Below are positions 52,348-62,632 of a stretch of 64,000 nucleotides of DNA, one piece after another. The stretch covers positions 1-64,000 of the forward strand of contig JAFZVB010000005.1 of the NCBI GenBank assembly GCA_017618055.1, read 5' to 3'. A program made the position numbers and the translations under genes. This DNA comes from Clostridia bacterium (GTDB taxonomy: Bacteria > Bacillota > Clostridia > Christensenellales > CAG-917). A model generated the notes under the pieces. It ran no database searches and was not told where the DNA came from. It was given only the letters and a program-made list of their open reading frames with translations. Position 1 is the first letter of the stretch; each line of letters opens with the position of its first letter.

Positions 52348-55038
52348 TTATGATCTCAAATCAAAGAAATAATCGAATATTTGGATTTGTCCGTCCAGTT
52401 CTTCTGTAAATGTTGGTAGCTTTTTATTCTTATCCTTTGAGCGTTTTAATAAGGCAGCAAAGACTGCATTATTTGGTTGGAATAAGATTGATACAACTAG
52501 CCATATTCCATTATCCTTATTTCCTTTTTTATCTGTTATTTTGCCTTGACTTACCTTTTCTAATACCTTCTTTAAAACTGATTCTCTTTTCAATATTTTA
52601 TTAATTTGCTCACTATAATCATTTCGGATTGATACTATATCTTTTTGTATAACTTCCTTACTATATTCATCCTTTGAATTGCTAAGTTCATGTTGCAAAG
52701 AAGAATTTGTTGCCTTAAATGTATTACAAATTTCAACGATATCATTTATTTTATTATAATCATTTCTTGTTAATACTTCGTCTGTCCATACAAACAAATC
52801 TTCTAATTGTATTTTTGTGGTCATTATTCTTTCGCTATTATAATTAACAAATTCATGAATAGCCTTATTGATATAATCCATTGTTGTCTTATGCTCAACA
52901 TATGGCTTTTTACTATCACCTTTGCCCTTTATATCTTTAAAGAATTGAGGTTCAGTTTGAAGAATTTCCTCATGATCAATTAGTAATTTTGTAATAATTG
53001 ATGATGAGTCTATTCCATAGCTTCGCTTTGCCTTATCTATTTCCATACCAGATAAAACTGCAAGAATACATATATCGTTATACAATTTTTTTACATCATC
53101 GCTATCAAGTGCTTGCCCCGAGTTAACCATATCCCATAATTTACTATTTAATCTTTGAGACAAATTAACAATTATTCCAGTATTATCATTTGATAATTTG
53201 GTATCAATTACATCTAAAGACTCACCTTTTACTGATACTGGTTTTATATGACAATATGGAACTTTAAAGAATTTATATTGCTCTTTTGTTGTTTTTACAA
53301 TCACAGGATCATTTGTAATCAACATCGCATCGGAATCATAATCGCATCCATTCAATCTTTGTTGAATGTTATCTCCTATTGCATTTACACAAACAACATT
53401 ATCACCCAAAGTAAAGTATTCCCAAATCCCATCTGTTTTGTAATTATTTGTAACAGAATACAAGTTGCCCATTGTAATGTGTGGAGATCTTGCGCAAACC
53501 AATTCCTCTCCATCTTTAAATTTTTCAATTCTAACCTCTCCAGGCTTTAATTCACTTTTGCCATCAAATTTGCCAACAGTTTGACGAAGCATTTCTGGAC
53601 CATTCCCAAATAAAGTTGCATTAGTTCCATTAATCAAGAAGTGCCCTTCATATAATCTATCTTTCATTGCATCAACCAAATCATACATTAAATCACTAAA
53701 TAATTGTGTATTGGCAAAATCACTATTAACTTTTAATAGACTAAGAATCGAACCGGCACGGAAAGCAAGACTTTCTTCTTTTGAATCATCCTCGTCAAAA
53801 GAAAAATTATCTTTTTCACGATTTGTAAGGTGCTCAAAATAATAATTCATTATAGCTGGTTCACTTCTTATCCAACTGATAAATGCTGCGTGTTTCTTTA
53901 CTAATGTTTCTGCTTCTTCTTTTGTAAAATGCAAAGTATTCAGGAATTGATAACTTGTTTGAACCATTCTTCCATCAAAGAACCTTGTTCTCTTATCACA
54001 TTTAACAATACCAAATGTATTATCAACATATTTAGCCCACTTTCTAATATTATCTTCTGTTAATCCACCTTTTAAAAATTTAAGGTATTTCAAACTGTTT
54101 GGAGTGGTAACCATAACAATATCTTCTACTTTTGAAGCTAAAGTCACTCCTCCGAATTCCTTTAGTTGCTCTACTTTAGTAATATTGTTGTCTTTAAACC
54201 ATTTTTGCAATTTTGTTCTAAATCCACAAGACTTAAAGAACTTGTTACGCAATAATAACATATGTTTATTGACTAGGTTCTTAGTAAACAAACTCTCGTC
54301 CAAAAGAGCTTCACCATCCCATATATCATTTCTAATTTCTTCCTGTTTTTCAGTAGCGACCAAAGTATTATCTTTTTTTTCTATAGATACTACATTATCT
54401 GTAAATTCTATTACTTGATCATTTATAAATAATATGCTACTAATTGGTATTTTTATTAATCCATTTATAGAACTAAGTGACAATGATTGATATGCTTCAA
54501 ATGAAACTATATCTAATTTCTTTGGAGATAATCCACATCTGCTCCATTTGTTCATCTTCGCATATAATTTTTTCAATATAAACAAGCACCTACCATCTCT
54601 ACTATTGCTAGCACTTCTTTTATATCTAACATATTCTTTACCATTTATTTTAAAACCATCTTCATATAATCTTGTTCTAAGTTTTGCTGTATCTAATATC
54701 ACATCACCATAAGTAATATTTGTTTTACCATCATCAGTTTTTTCTTTTGATAAAATTTCTTTATATGTGTACTTAAAAGAAACACTGACTACGGCCAATG
54801 TATATTTAAAACCATACTTATCTACTTGATAGAAGTTGTCCTTTTTTGCATTTTCTGGATTATATATTTTGTGAAGTTGTATCGTATCTAAAGACCAATC
54901 CAAAGTATTTCTAAATTTTTTGTAATAGGCTCTTGAACCTTTTTTAGGTAGTTTGTATCCTTTTTTAGAATCACTATCCATACCACGACAAATGTCACAA
55001 GCTTCTAATGAGAGAATTCTATATTGTTCTAATTCCAT
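52348..55038 (-). CDS. Single-chain RNA polymerase of the cellular RdRP/YonO superfamily (predicted)
   Basis: 896 aa. The core carries D566-Y-D-S-D570 in NGCDYDSDAMLITND, the DxDxD Mg-binding motif of double-psi beta-barrel RNA polymerases (NADFDGD in RNAP beta', DLDGD in RNA-interference RdRPs). Family context on both sides fits: ARSPHITMGNLYSV about 45 residues upstream (RdRP form RxPxxxPGD), and downstream NDNTGIIVN (617-625) with CILAVLSGMEIDKAK (657-671), matching the DNxG-I-N and C-xx-LA-xxx-S-xx-VD-xx-K blocks of eukaryotic RdRPs. The third motif residue pair is Asp-Ser-Asp instead of Asp-Gly-Asp. The N-terminal 450 residues, Lys-rich, are unrecognised. Template (RNA or DNA) is unknown. 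The gene follows a metallophosphoesterase gene by 9 nt with a weak ribosome site. Confidence 0.75.
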   Translation of the reverse strand: MELEQYRILSLEACDICRGMDSDSKKGYKLPKKGSRAYYKKFRNTLDWSLDTIQLHKIYNPENAKKDNFYQVDKYGFKYTLAVVSVSFKYTYKEILSKEKTDDGKTNITYGDVILDTAKLRTRLYEDGFKINGKEYVRYKRSASNSRDGRCLFILKKLYAKMNKWSRCGLSPKKLDIVSFEAYQSLSLSSINGLIKIPISSILFINDQVIEFTDNVVSIEKKDNTLVATEKQEEIRNDIWDGEALLDESLFTKNLVNKHMLLLRNKFFKSCGFRTKLQKWFKDNNITKVEQLKEFGGVTLASKVEDIVMVTTPNSLKYLKFLKGGLTEDNIRKWAKYVDNTFGIVKCDKRTRFFDGRMVQTSYQFLNTLHFTKEEAETLVKKHAAFISWIRSEPAIMNYYFEHLTNREKDNFSFDEDDSKEESLAFRAGSILSLLKVNSDFANTQLFSDLMYDLVDAMKDRLYEGHFLINGTNATLFGNGPEMLRQTVGKFDGKSELKPGEVRIEKFKDGEELVCARSPHITMGNLYSVTNNYKTDGIWEYFTLGDNVVCVNAIGDNIQQRLNGCDYDSDAMLITNDPVIVKTTKEQYKFFKVPYCHIKPVSVKGESLDVIDTKLSNDNTGIIVNLSQRLNSKLWDMVNSGQALDSDDVKKLYNDICILAVLSGMEIDKAKRSYGIDSSSIITKLLIDHEEILQTEPQFFKDIKGKGDSKKPYVEHKTTMDYINKAIHEFVNYNSERIMTTKIQLEDLFVWTDEVLTRNDYNKINDIVEICNTFKATNSSLQHELSNSKDEYSKEVIQKDIVSIRNDYSEQINKILKRESVLKKVLEKVSQGKITDKKGNKDNGIWLVVSILFQPNNAVFAALLKRSKDKNKKLPTFTEELDGQIQIFDYFFDLRS

Positions 55039-55047
55039 ATACCACCC

Positions 55048-56661
55048 CTATATCTTATGATATTCTTTTATTTCTCCGAGACTATTTGTAAACATAATCT
55101 CTATATCGCCATCTTTAATCTCTATTGCTGTTCCAGTAAATTGGTATCCAAATAGAGTTTCAAATCTCATATTTTCGTCATTACGTAATGAACCAAGTAC
55201 AAGTGGGAAACTAGCAATATTTTTACCTTTAACCTTACTATCTTGAGCAGTTGCAACTTCACCAGGAGCAAAATACTTGGTTGTATGAGAATGACCACAC
55301 ATCATAAAATCAATATTCATATCTTCTAGATATGTTAAAATCTCTCTCATTGGCTCCCCACCAAATTTTTCTATAGATATTGGGAATGCCTCATGACATA
55401 CTGCGATTCTATATTTAATAGAAGGGTCATCAAATAAACCACTATCTTTAATAGATTTCACCCACTTTGCCTCGTCCTTTCTATATTGCTCATAGTCTCC
55501 AACATCTTTTGCAACTGTTCTTGCATCTTTGTCCAAATTTCCTATATCTAACACTATGAATGCTATATCCCCAACCTTAACTGTGTAATAGAATGTATTG
55601 TCTCTAGATGCATACCAAATTGGTAAATTAACTAGTTGAGATCCAACTGCTTCATGGTTTCCTCTGCTAAGTATAACAGGCACAGAGCCATTTGTAATAT
55701 TTCCAACTAATCTGTACATATTCTTAATCTGCCAATCTTCAGAAACATCATTGAGATGATCTCCATTTGCAATTAATATATCTAATTTGTCTCCATAATA
55801 AGATGCTGCTCTTTGTGGTCCGGTTCTATATAGATGGTTGTCACTAATATTGTATATTTGTATTCCATCATCAAAGTTTATTGGTCTAAATGTATAGTCT
55901 TTAGAAACTGTGGAAGTTCTAATTGGATAATATGCTCTATTATGAGAAACACCATAGGAAACAACTTTATAGTTGTTATTGTTATCTAAAATCTCTCTTG
56001 GAATAGTTACTTTATGTAATGTAGAACAGTTTAATGCTCCCGCATATGAATCATAATATTTTTCATCCCCTATCTCAATATATCCTGCTGTTGTTGTAGA
56101 TGTGCTCCAGCAAATCTGATACTCATCCTCTACCATATACACCGCTGCTTTGGTATCAAAGAAAACAGGTTGCAAGTTGAATACACCAAATACAAATGCA
56201 CATGCAATAACAAATCCTATAACACTAGCTAGAATCAGCTTGGTTCTCTTGTCAAAACTCTCCCTTTTAACAAATACAATTAGAGCAATAATTATTAGTA
56301 TAACCAATAAATATGGGAACATCTCAATTGTAAAATAAACCAATTTAGAAAGATATGCCGCTAACATTACAAAAATAAGAATACACCAAATTATTCCTAA
56401 TGCTGCACTACAAATCTCAACAACAGAATTCTTAAAGAATATTCTATTTATTGTAAACAATAAAAATGGAATAAAAACAACTGTTCCAAATAATGCTGGA
56501 ATGAAATATGCAGTATAGTACATTGGATTGTACAAAGTATTCCATAAACTATAAAAGAAAATGATAGGTGCTAATGTTAAAAATAGACATAAAATCCATA
56601 ACTTATGCCTATTAATAAATACATAGATGTCTCTAATCTTTTGCTTTACCAATTCTTTCAT
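55048..56661 (-). CDS. Membrane-anchored metallophosphoesterase
   Basis: 537 aa. Five to six transmembrane helices cover about 17-170, followed by a beta-rich linker domain (about 180-265, resembling the Ig/Fn-like domain before purple-acid-type phosphatases). A calcineurin-like phosphoesterase domain follows, with metal motifs SDNH, NGDHLND, RGNHE, CHEAFP and GHSHT (Asp, Asp, Asn-His, His, His-x-His). Topology suggests the catalytic domain is outside the membrane (inference). It shares a transcript with the RNA-polymerase-like gene (9-nt gap). No strong ribosome site precedes the ATG. The substrate could be a nucleotide, phospholipid or phosphorylated polymer. Confidence 0.82.
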   Translation of the reverse strand: MKELVKQKIRDIYVFINRHKLWILCLFLTLAPIIFFYSLWNTLYNPMYYTAYFIPALFGTVVFIPFLLFTINRIFFKNSVVEICSAALGIIWCILIFVMLAAYLSKLVYFTIEMFPYLLVILIIIALIVFVKRESFDKRTKLILASVIGFVIACAFVFGVFNLQPVFFDTKAAVYMVEDEYQICWSTSTTTAGYIEIGDEKYYDSYAGALNCSTLHKVTIPREILDNNNNYKVVSYGVSHNRAYYPIRTSTVSKDYTFRPINFDDGIQIYNISDNHLYRTGPQRAASYYGDKLDILIANGDHLNDVSEDWQIKNMYRLVGNITNGSVPVILSRGNHEAVGSQLVNLPIWYASRDNTFYYTVKVGDIAFIVLDIGNLDKDARTVAKDVGDYEQYRKDEAKWVKSIKDSGLFDDPSIKYRIAVCHEAFPISIEKFGGEPMREILTYLEDMNIDFMMCGHSHTTKYFAPGEVATAQDSKVKGKNIASFPLVLGSLRNDENMRFETLFGYQFTGTAIEIKDGDIEIMFTNSLGEIKEYHKI

Positions 56662-56728
56662 TACTAAAAATATATATTTTTAATGCGTAGAATGTCAATA
56701 CCTAAATTAACTATTCATTTAATTTAAC

Positions 56729-56757
56729 TTGAAAATAATATTGCTATACATTATAAT
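56729..56757 (+). promoter_or_regulatory. Promoter of eno
   Basis: TTGAAA (56729-56734), 17-nt spacer, TATAAT (56752-56757), 42 nt before the enolase ATG; AAAGGAG ribosome site follows. Confidence 0.75.
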
Positions 56758-56769
56758 TTTAGAAGTTAA

Positions 56770-58098
<1,329 letters not shown>

Positions 58099-58118
58099 TA
58101 ATCAAGCCTAATAATAAC

Positions 58119-58149
58119 TTCCCTTGTCTTTTTGAGGCAAGGGATTTTT
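58119..58149 (+). terminator. Terminator of eno
   Basis: Stem TCCCTTG (58120-58126) with CAAGGGA (58138-58144), then TTTTTATTT. Confidence 0.8.
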
Positions 58150-58203
58150 ATTTATATGAATATGTTATATAATAGTTGCAAGAAAAACTTTAGGAGAAAA
58201 CAT

Positions 58204-58716
58204 ATGGACTTCACTACACTTTGCAAAGAAAGATACTCGGTTAGAAAATTTTCAGACAAACAAATACCAGAAGAAGTATTAAATAAGGTACTTGTAGATG
58301 GCAATTTAGCACCTACAGCAAAAAACAATAATCCTGTTAGATTATTAATATGCAAATCCGAAGAAGCTATTCAAAAAGCAAAAGAATGCTCCCCATGTGT
58401 ATATGGAGCACCTGCTGTAATTATTGTATGCGTAGATAAGGATATTTGCTGGAATTCAACAGATGGAAAAAGATCTAGCGATGCAATAGATGCAACACTA
58501 GTTGGTTCACAATTAATGCTCTCTGCAACCGAGAACGGACTTGGAACCTGCTTTGTTCTTCTCTTTGATCCAGATAAGACTAAAGAGTTATTCTCTCTTC
58601 CAGAAAATATTAAACCTATATTCTTCTTACCTATTGGTTATGCATCTGATGATTGCAAGCCAAATGAAAGACATTTTATTAGAAATAAGGTAGAAGATAT
58701 TACAACAATTTTATAA
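58204..58716 (+). CDS. Nitroreductase-family FMN oxidoreductase
   Basis: 170 aa from the ATG at 58204, chosen because AGGAG (58192-58196) lies 7 nt upstream and the protein then begins with the family motif RYSVRKFSDKQIPEEVL. An in-frame upstream ATG would read through the enolase terminator. FMN contacts are RYSVRKF, the APTAKNNNP loop and the C-terminal Gly-Tyr-Ala region. NAD(P)H-dependent reduction of quinones, flavins or nitro compounds is typical; the physiological substrate is unknown. Confidence 0.85.
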   Translation: MDFTTLCKERYSVRKFSDKQIPEEVLNKVLVDGNLAPTAKNNNPVRLLICKSEEAIQKAKECSPCVYGAPAVIIVCVDKDICWNSTDGKRSSDAIDATLVGSQLMLSATENGLGTCFVLLFDPDKTKELFSLPENIKPIFFLPIGYASDDCKPNERHFIRNKVEDITTIL

Positions 58717-58735
58717 ACCTTTTATATTTAATATA

Positions 58736-58764
58736 AAAAGCAGACGTTATTAGCGCCTGCTTTT
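58736..58764. terminator. Bidirectional terminator between nitroreductase and GT-B-like gene
   Basis: AAAAGCAG (58736-58743) pairs with CTGCTTTT (58757-58764), with T-rich flanks on both strands, between convergent genes. Confidence 0.8.
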
Positions 58765-58783
58765 ATTATTTAGTTTAAGTTAA

Positions 58784-60220
58784 TTATTTCTTTAAACCTG
58801 CTGCAAGTCTTACACATTCATAAGCACCGTCATAGTATCCTGTCTCTTTGAGTTCATCAATTCTATCGCACATATGTGTAAGAATTTCTTTATCTGATAA
58901 TAATCTATCAAACATTTCGTTAATGGATTCCTTTGTTGGGCATTCAAATGTGCTGTCACCCTTCTCTCTTCCATTAATTGCACCATATACTTCGTGTCCA
59001 CCAATGTGTCTCATAAATACCTTTGGAATTGGATAGTATGCTAGTTCACTTGGCTTTGTTACTAAAATATCTGTTACAGGCATAAATAAGTTTGTAGAAT
59101 AAACTGCTTGGAAGATATCATTATTGCAGAATGCGTAAATACCATTTACATCTTCGTTTCTAATCTTCTTTGCAAATGCCTTTAATTCATCATACTTATT
59201 GAAGAAGTTTGTTGTTTCAAATCCACCTAAAGCTTCATTGAGTTTATGATAGATTCCTTCATGATCTCCAAAGTTAATGAAGAGTGCAACCTTACCTTCC
59301 TCTACATATGGAATTAAGTGTTTAATCATAGCAACGTACATATCAAAACCAGCACCAGCGCCACCAACTGTCATTAAGATTCTAATTGGTTTGCCATTTG
59401 CAATACGGTCTCTACGTAGGTCGTTGTCTTCCTTTAAGTTAACAAGTAATTCATGGTCTACAAAACATCCAACCATCTTTAATTGTTCTTCTGGAATGCC
59501 GTTAAGTGGCTTCTTATCAAATCCGTTTAACATCTTATATCCTAAATATGCGAATGGAGTTTGAACTGTATGAATAGCACCCTCAGAAAGATGTAATCCC
59601 ATTGGCCAGTTATCTGGAATTGCGTTAACAACATTTGTCATACCTGCATGGATAGCACCTTGAGATGGCCATACGTGTGTTGCAATATATGGAATATCCT
59701 TTGGAATATTCTTAAAGATAGGAACTAATAATTCACTATTCTTTTGATCTTTTGCATTGTATGAAATCTTTTTGAATCCTTCACTATTTAATGGTTCCCA
59801 AACGAGTTTATTAAATAATTTAGATTTTTGGGAAATACGAGATGCAAGAGAATATAAATCATTTTGTTCTCTAATCATCTTTGAACCTGTAGCATCAAAA
59901 GATGCTAAGTCTAACCAATATGGCTTGAATCCTAATGCACGTGCACAAGATGCCATAGCAATAGAAATACGATAGTGACCGAATCCCATACGGATGTTAC
60001 CAACGATTAATGCCTTTGGATCAAACTCTGCATTGCTCTCTCCAAATACGATGTTATCTGCACCGATAAAGTCTAGAGTATCAATTGCTTTGAAACCAAT
60101 TTTATAGTCTGCACTTGAGTCGTCCCCGTACTTTTTGATGAATTTTGCCTTGGACTTTTCTGCTGCTTTAATAGTCTTTGCGTCCATTGGGTTGTTAAAA
60201 ATACTTGAAGTCTTGTCCAT
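58784..60220 (-). CDS. GT-B-fold glycosyltransferase-like protein
   Basis: 478 aa from the ATG at 60220 (AAGGAG 9 nt upstream, 4 nt after the transporter stop). Two Rossmann-like halves are visible. The first opens with IVGNIRMGFGHYRISIAMAS, the Gly-His-rich loop position of MurG/GT28 enzymes. The second has RILMTVGGAGAGFDMYVAMI and later TDILVTKPSELAYYPIPKVF, which resembles the donor-binding block of GT28 and diacylglycerol glycosyltransferases. Identity is uncertain and no donor can be named; it could also be an epimerase of the same fold. Co-transcription with a GPH sugar symporter supports a sugar-related role. Confidence 0.5.
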   Translation of the reverse strand: MDKTSSIFNNPMDAKTIKAAEKSKAKFIKKYGDDSSADYKIGFKAIDTLDFIGADNIVFGESNAEFDPKALIVGNIRMGFGHYRISIAMASCARALGFKPYWLDLASFDATGSKMIREQNDLYSLASRISQKSKLFNKLVWEPLNSEGFKKISYNAKDQKNSELLVPIFKNIPKDIPYIATHVWPSQGAIHAGMTNVVNAIPDNWPMGLHLSEGAIHTVQTPFAYLGYKMLNGFDKKPLNGIPEEQLKMVGCFVDHELLVNLKEDNDLRRDRIANGKPIRILMTVGGAGAGFDMYVAMIKHLIPYVEEGKVALFINFGDHEGIYHKLNEALGGFETTNFFNKYDELKAFAKKIRNEDVNGIYAFCNNDIFQAVYSTNLFMPVTDILVTKPSELAYYPIPKVFMRHIGGHEVYGAINGREKGDSTFECPTKESINEMFDRLLSDKEILTHMCDRIDELKETGYYDGAYECVRLAAGLKK

Positions 60221-60224
60221 AATT

Positions 60225-61847
60225 TTATTCTCCTTTATCTTCTTCATTTGTTTCTACGATTGTTTCTTCTTGAGGTTCTTCCTCAACTTCATCTACAGTT
60301 TCTTCTGCAGTTTCTTCTCTTTCTTCCATTTCTTTTACTTCATCTGCTGTGACTTCTTCATCATTTGCGAGTTTATCGAATTTGGATTCCTTTTCAAGAG
60401 CTGCCATAAAGTCTGCGTCTGAATCTTTCGCAATGAGTTTCATAATCTTCTTTTCTCTATAGAAGAATAAGATAACAGCACCTAATACACAGAATACAAT
60501 TGCTACGATAGCTACAATACCAAGACCGAGTGGGTTGGCTGTAATATCATTAGAAGTCTTATCTGCGTTTACTGTACCAATAATTGCGAGTGACGTGAAA
60601 GCAAGCATTGCTATAGATTGACCTAATTTCATTGAGAATGTACGTGCTGCAAAGAACATACCCTCTCTATTCTCACCTGTTACAACTGCTTCAGCTTCTG
60701 CAACGTCTGCAACGATAGATTGTGGGATAATACCAAGTAGTGCCATTGGGAATGCTGCAATTAAACAGATTGCGAATCCTAGAACATATCCTATTGCTGG
60801 GATTGCTGCAATACCTGGAAGGTTTGTTAAACCAGCCACTACGTATGCAATTGCTAAACCAAAAAAACCAATAATGACAAGTTTCTTCTTTCCGAACTTC
60901 TTAACGAGTTTTGTAACGAATGGATATACAGCTGCACTTAGAACTGTCATAACACCCATTAATACCATAACCATTAATTCTGGAAGTTGCATTGAAACTT
61001 TTACAAAGAATGGTAAACCTGTTTGGAAGAGTGTTAATCCGATCCAGTACATGATATCTGAACCAACGAATACTCTGAAGTCCTTATTCTTAAATGTAGA
61101 TGCAAGAGATTTGAACATATTTGATTTGCTTGGTTCTGCATCTACGAATTCTTTTTCTTTTAGAAGGAATGTTGGGAGTAACATCATAACCAATGCTATA
61201 ACTGCAAGGACTATGAAGACTATTCTATAACTCCATGCAAAGCCCACTGCACCACGAAGGAATCCTGCGAACAAGAATGGTGTGTATGCTAATAGCGTAC
61301 CAGCAAAGAATGTGAGAGAAATTGCTGTTGAAATTGCCATTCTATCTTCTTGTGTCTTACCAAACTCTGAAATAAGAGCATTATATGGTGTACAGTACAT
61401 TGTCATGAATAAGTAGAATAAGATAACGAATACTGAAATCCATGCTACGTTCCATCCGCTAATCTCCTCTATTGGAGCACAGAATAAAAGAACTGTTGTT
61501 ACTGCAAATGGAATTGCAGAATATTGCATGAAAGGAATTCTTCTTCCTCTTCTATTCTTACTTCTATCTGAAAGTGATGCGATTAATGGGTCTGTTACTG
61601 CGTCAAATAAACGGCTTATTGCTGTAATTAAACCTAAGATTGTTAAGAATCCTGCAATTACTAGACCTGGTTTGATGTATGAAATAGCACCAACTTCGAT
61701 GTCCCCTTGTGTTGGAAGGTAGAATGTTACTAACCATGTATTAACAATACCACCTAAAATAGACCAACCAAGTTGTCCTAAAGCAAATATCCAAATCTGC
61801 TTCTTACTTAGTCTTTTGCCAACTGGCTTTTCTGCTACATTTTCCAT
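60225..61847 (-). CDS. GPH-family (glycoside-pentoside-hexuronide) cation symporter
   Basis: A 540-aa major-facilitator protein with about 12 helices. Family features are the N-terminal GWSILGGIVNTWLVTFYLP, DAVTDPLIASLSDRSKNRRGRRIPF between helices 2 and 3, and MYCTPYNALISEF near 150. After the last helix there is a ~75-residue cytoplasmic tail, strongly acidic (EERE, EEPQEET, NEEDKGE), which is unusual for the family and similar to tails on two other membrane proteins in this window. It lies 26 nt downstream of the TetR gene. The transported sugar is unknown. Confidence 0.82.
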   Translation of the reverse strand: MENVAEKPVGKRLSKKQIWIFALGQLGWSILGGIVNTWLVTFYLPTQGDIEVGAISYIKPGLVIAGFLTILGLITAISRLFDAVTDPLIASLSDRSKNRRGRRIPFMQYSAIPFAVTTVLLFCAPIEEISGWNVAWISVFVILFYLFMTMYCTPYNALISEFGKTQEDRMAISTAISLTFFAGTLLAYTPFLFAGFLRGAVGFAWSYRIVFIVLAVIALVMMLLPTFLLKEKEFVDAEPSKSNMFKSLASTFKNKDFRVFVGSDIMYWIGLTLFQTGLPFFVKVSMQLPELMVMVLMGVMTVLSAAVYPFVTKLVKKFGKKKLVIIGFFGLAIAYVVAGLTNLPGIAAIPAIGYVLGFAICLIAAFPMALLGIIPQSIVADVAEAEAVVTGENREGMFFAARTFSMKLGQSIAMLAFTSLAIIGTVNADKTSNDITANPLGLGIVAIVAIVFCVLGAVILFFYREKKIMKLIAKDSDADFMAALEKESKFDKLANDEEVTADEVKEMEEREETAEETVDEVEEEPQEETIVETNEEDKGE

Positions 61848-61873
61848 AATTTCCCTTAAATCTCCTTATGGTG

Positions 61874-62470
61874 TTATTCTGTTTTTAATTTGTAAATAAT
61901 TATATCAATTAACATCTCAACCTCTTGCTTTCCATAACTATCTTGCTTTAGAACTACACTATCCATAGTAAGCTTTTTGCAAATACCCATGAGTGCATGA
62001 GTGGATGTTAAATAAAATAATTCAATATTATCTATTTTGTTTATTGTTCCGTCTTTTAATCCTAAATTGTATGCATCTAAATAATCTTGCATATATGGAA
62101 GAAGTGTGTCTTCATACTGTTCTAGAGCACCATCTGCTTGGATAATGGAATCAAATTCAGATATAAATCTGAAATACTCTGGATGTTCTTCATATATCTT
62201 TAGGAAATTATTATAAAATGCTTCCATCTTGCTAATACCTGTTGTTGCTTTGGATAAATCAAAATACTTTGTATGTATTTGATCTGCCATAGTTTTGGCT
62301 GCATATATAACAAGATTTTGCTTTGTGGAGAAATAACGATAAATTGTAGCCTCACCTACACCAACCTTTTGAGTAATATCCTTAATTGTAACCTTCTCAA
62401 TTCCCTCGGATAAGAATAAATCTGAAGCAATAGAAATAATATAGTCAATCTTGGCTTGTTTAATACTCAT
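61874..62470 (-). CDS. TetR-family transcriptional regulator
   Basis: 198 aa from the ATG at 62470. The N-terminal helix-turn-helix reads KVTIKDITQKVGVGEATIYRYFSTKQNLVIYA (about 28-60), typical of TetR repressors; the C-terminal helical domain is a divergent ligand pocket. The ribosome site (GGGGGAAAT) is modest. It lies upstream of the GPH symporter and GT-B-like genes on the same strand, and divergent from an esterase gene. Two operator-like inverted repeats lie immediately upstream. Probably autoregulatory and specific for the transported or hydrolysed compound. Confidence 0.85.
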   Translation of the reverse strand: MSIKQAKIDYIISIASDLFLSEGIEKVTIKDITQKVGVGEATIYRYFSTKQNLVIYAAKTMADQIHTKYFDLSKATTGISKMEAFYNNFLKIYEEHPEYFRFISEFDSIIQADGALEQYEDTLLPYMQDYLDAYNLGLKDGTINKIDNIELFYLTSTHALMGICKKLTMDSVVLKQDSYGKQEVEMLIDIIIYKLKTE

Positions 62471-62485
62471 ATTTCCCCCGAAAAA

Positions 62486-62522
62486 TGATAGTCTAACTCT
62501 CAAAATGATAGTTTATCTATCA
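62486..62522. promoter_or_regulatory. Tandem TetR operator-like inverted repeats
   Basis: TGATAG-N5-CTATCA is a perfect inverted repeat at 62506-62522. A near copy, TGATAG-N5-CTCTCA, lies at 62486-62502, exactly 20 bp away (two helical turns). Position between the divergent TetR and esterase genes fits an autoregulatory operator. Confidence 0.6.
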
Positions 62523-62569
62523 AAATAATATATTATTTTAGAGATAGTGTCAATAGCTAATTTTCTATA

Positions 62570-62598
62570 TTGAAGAAAAGTGAGTGCTTTGTTATAAT
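62570..62598 (+). promoter_or_regulatory. Promoter of the esterase gene
   Basis: TTGAAG (62570-62575), 17-nt spacer, TATAAT (62593-62598), 34 nt before the ATG at 62633. Confidence 0.65.
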
Positions 62599-62632
62599 AA
62601 TTGTACAAATATTTTTAAAAAAGAGGTTTTTT

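Noticed and set aside
52348..55038. Reverse transcriptase or phage-type single-subunit RNA polymerase
   Set aside because: No YxDD motif and none of the T7-type motifs; the DxDxD motif with the flanking NDNxG and C-LA-S-D-K blocks fits the double-psi-barrel group instead.
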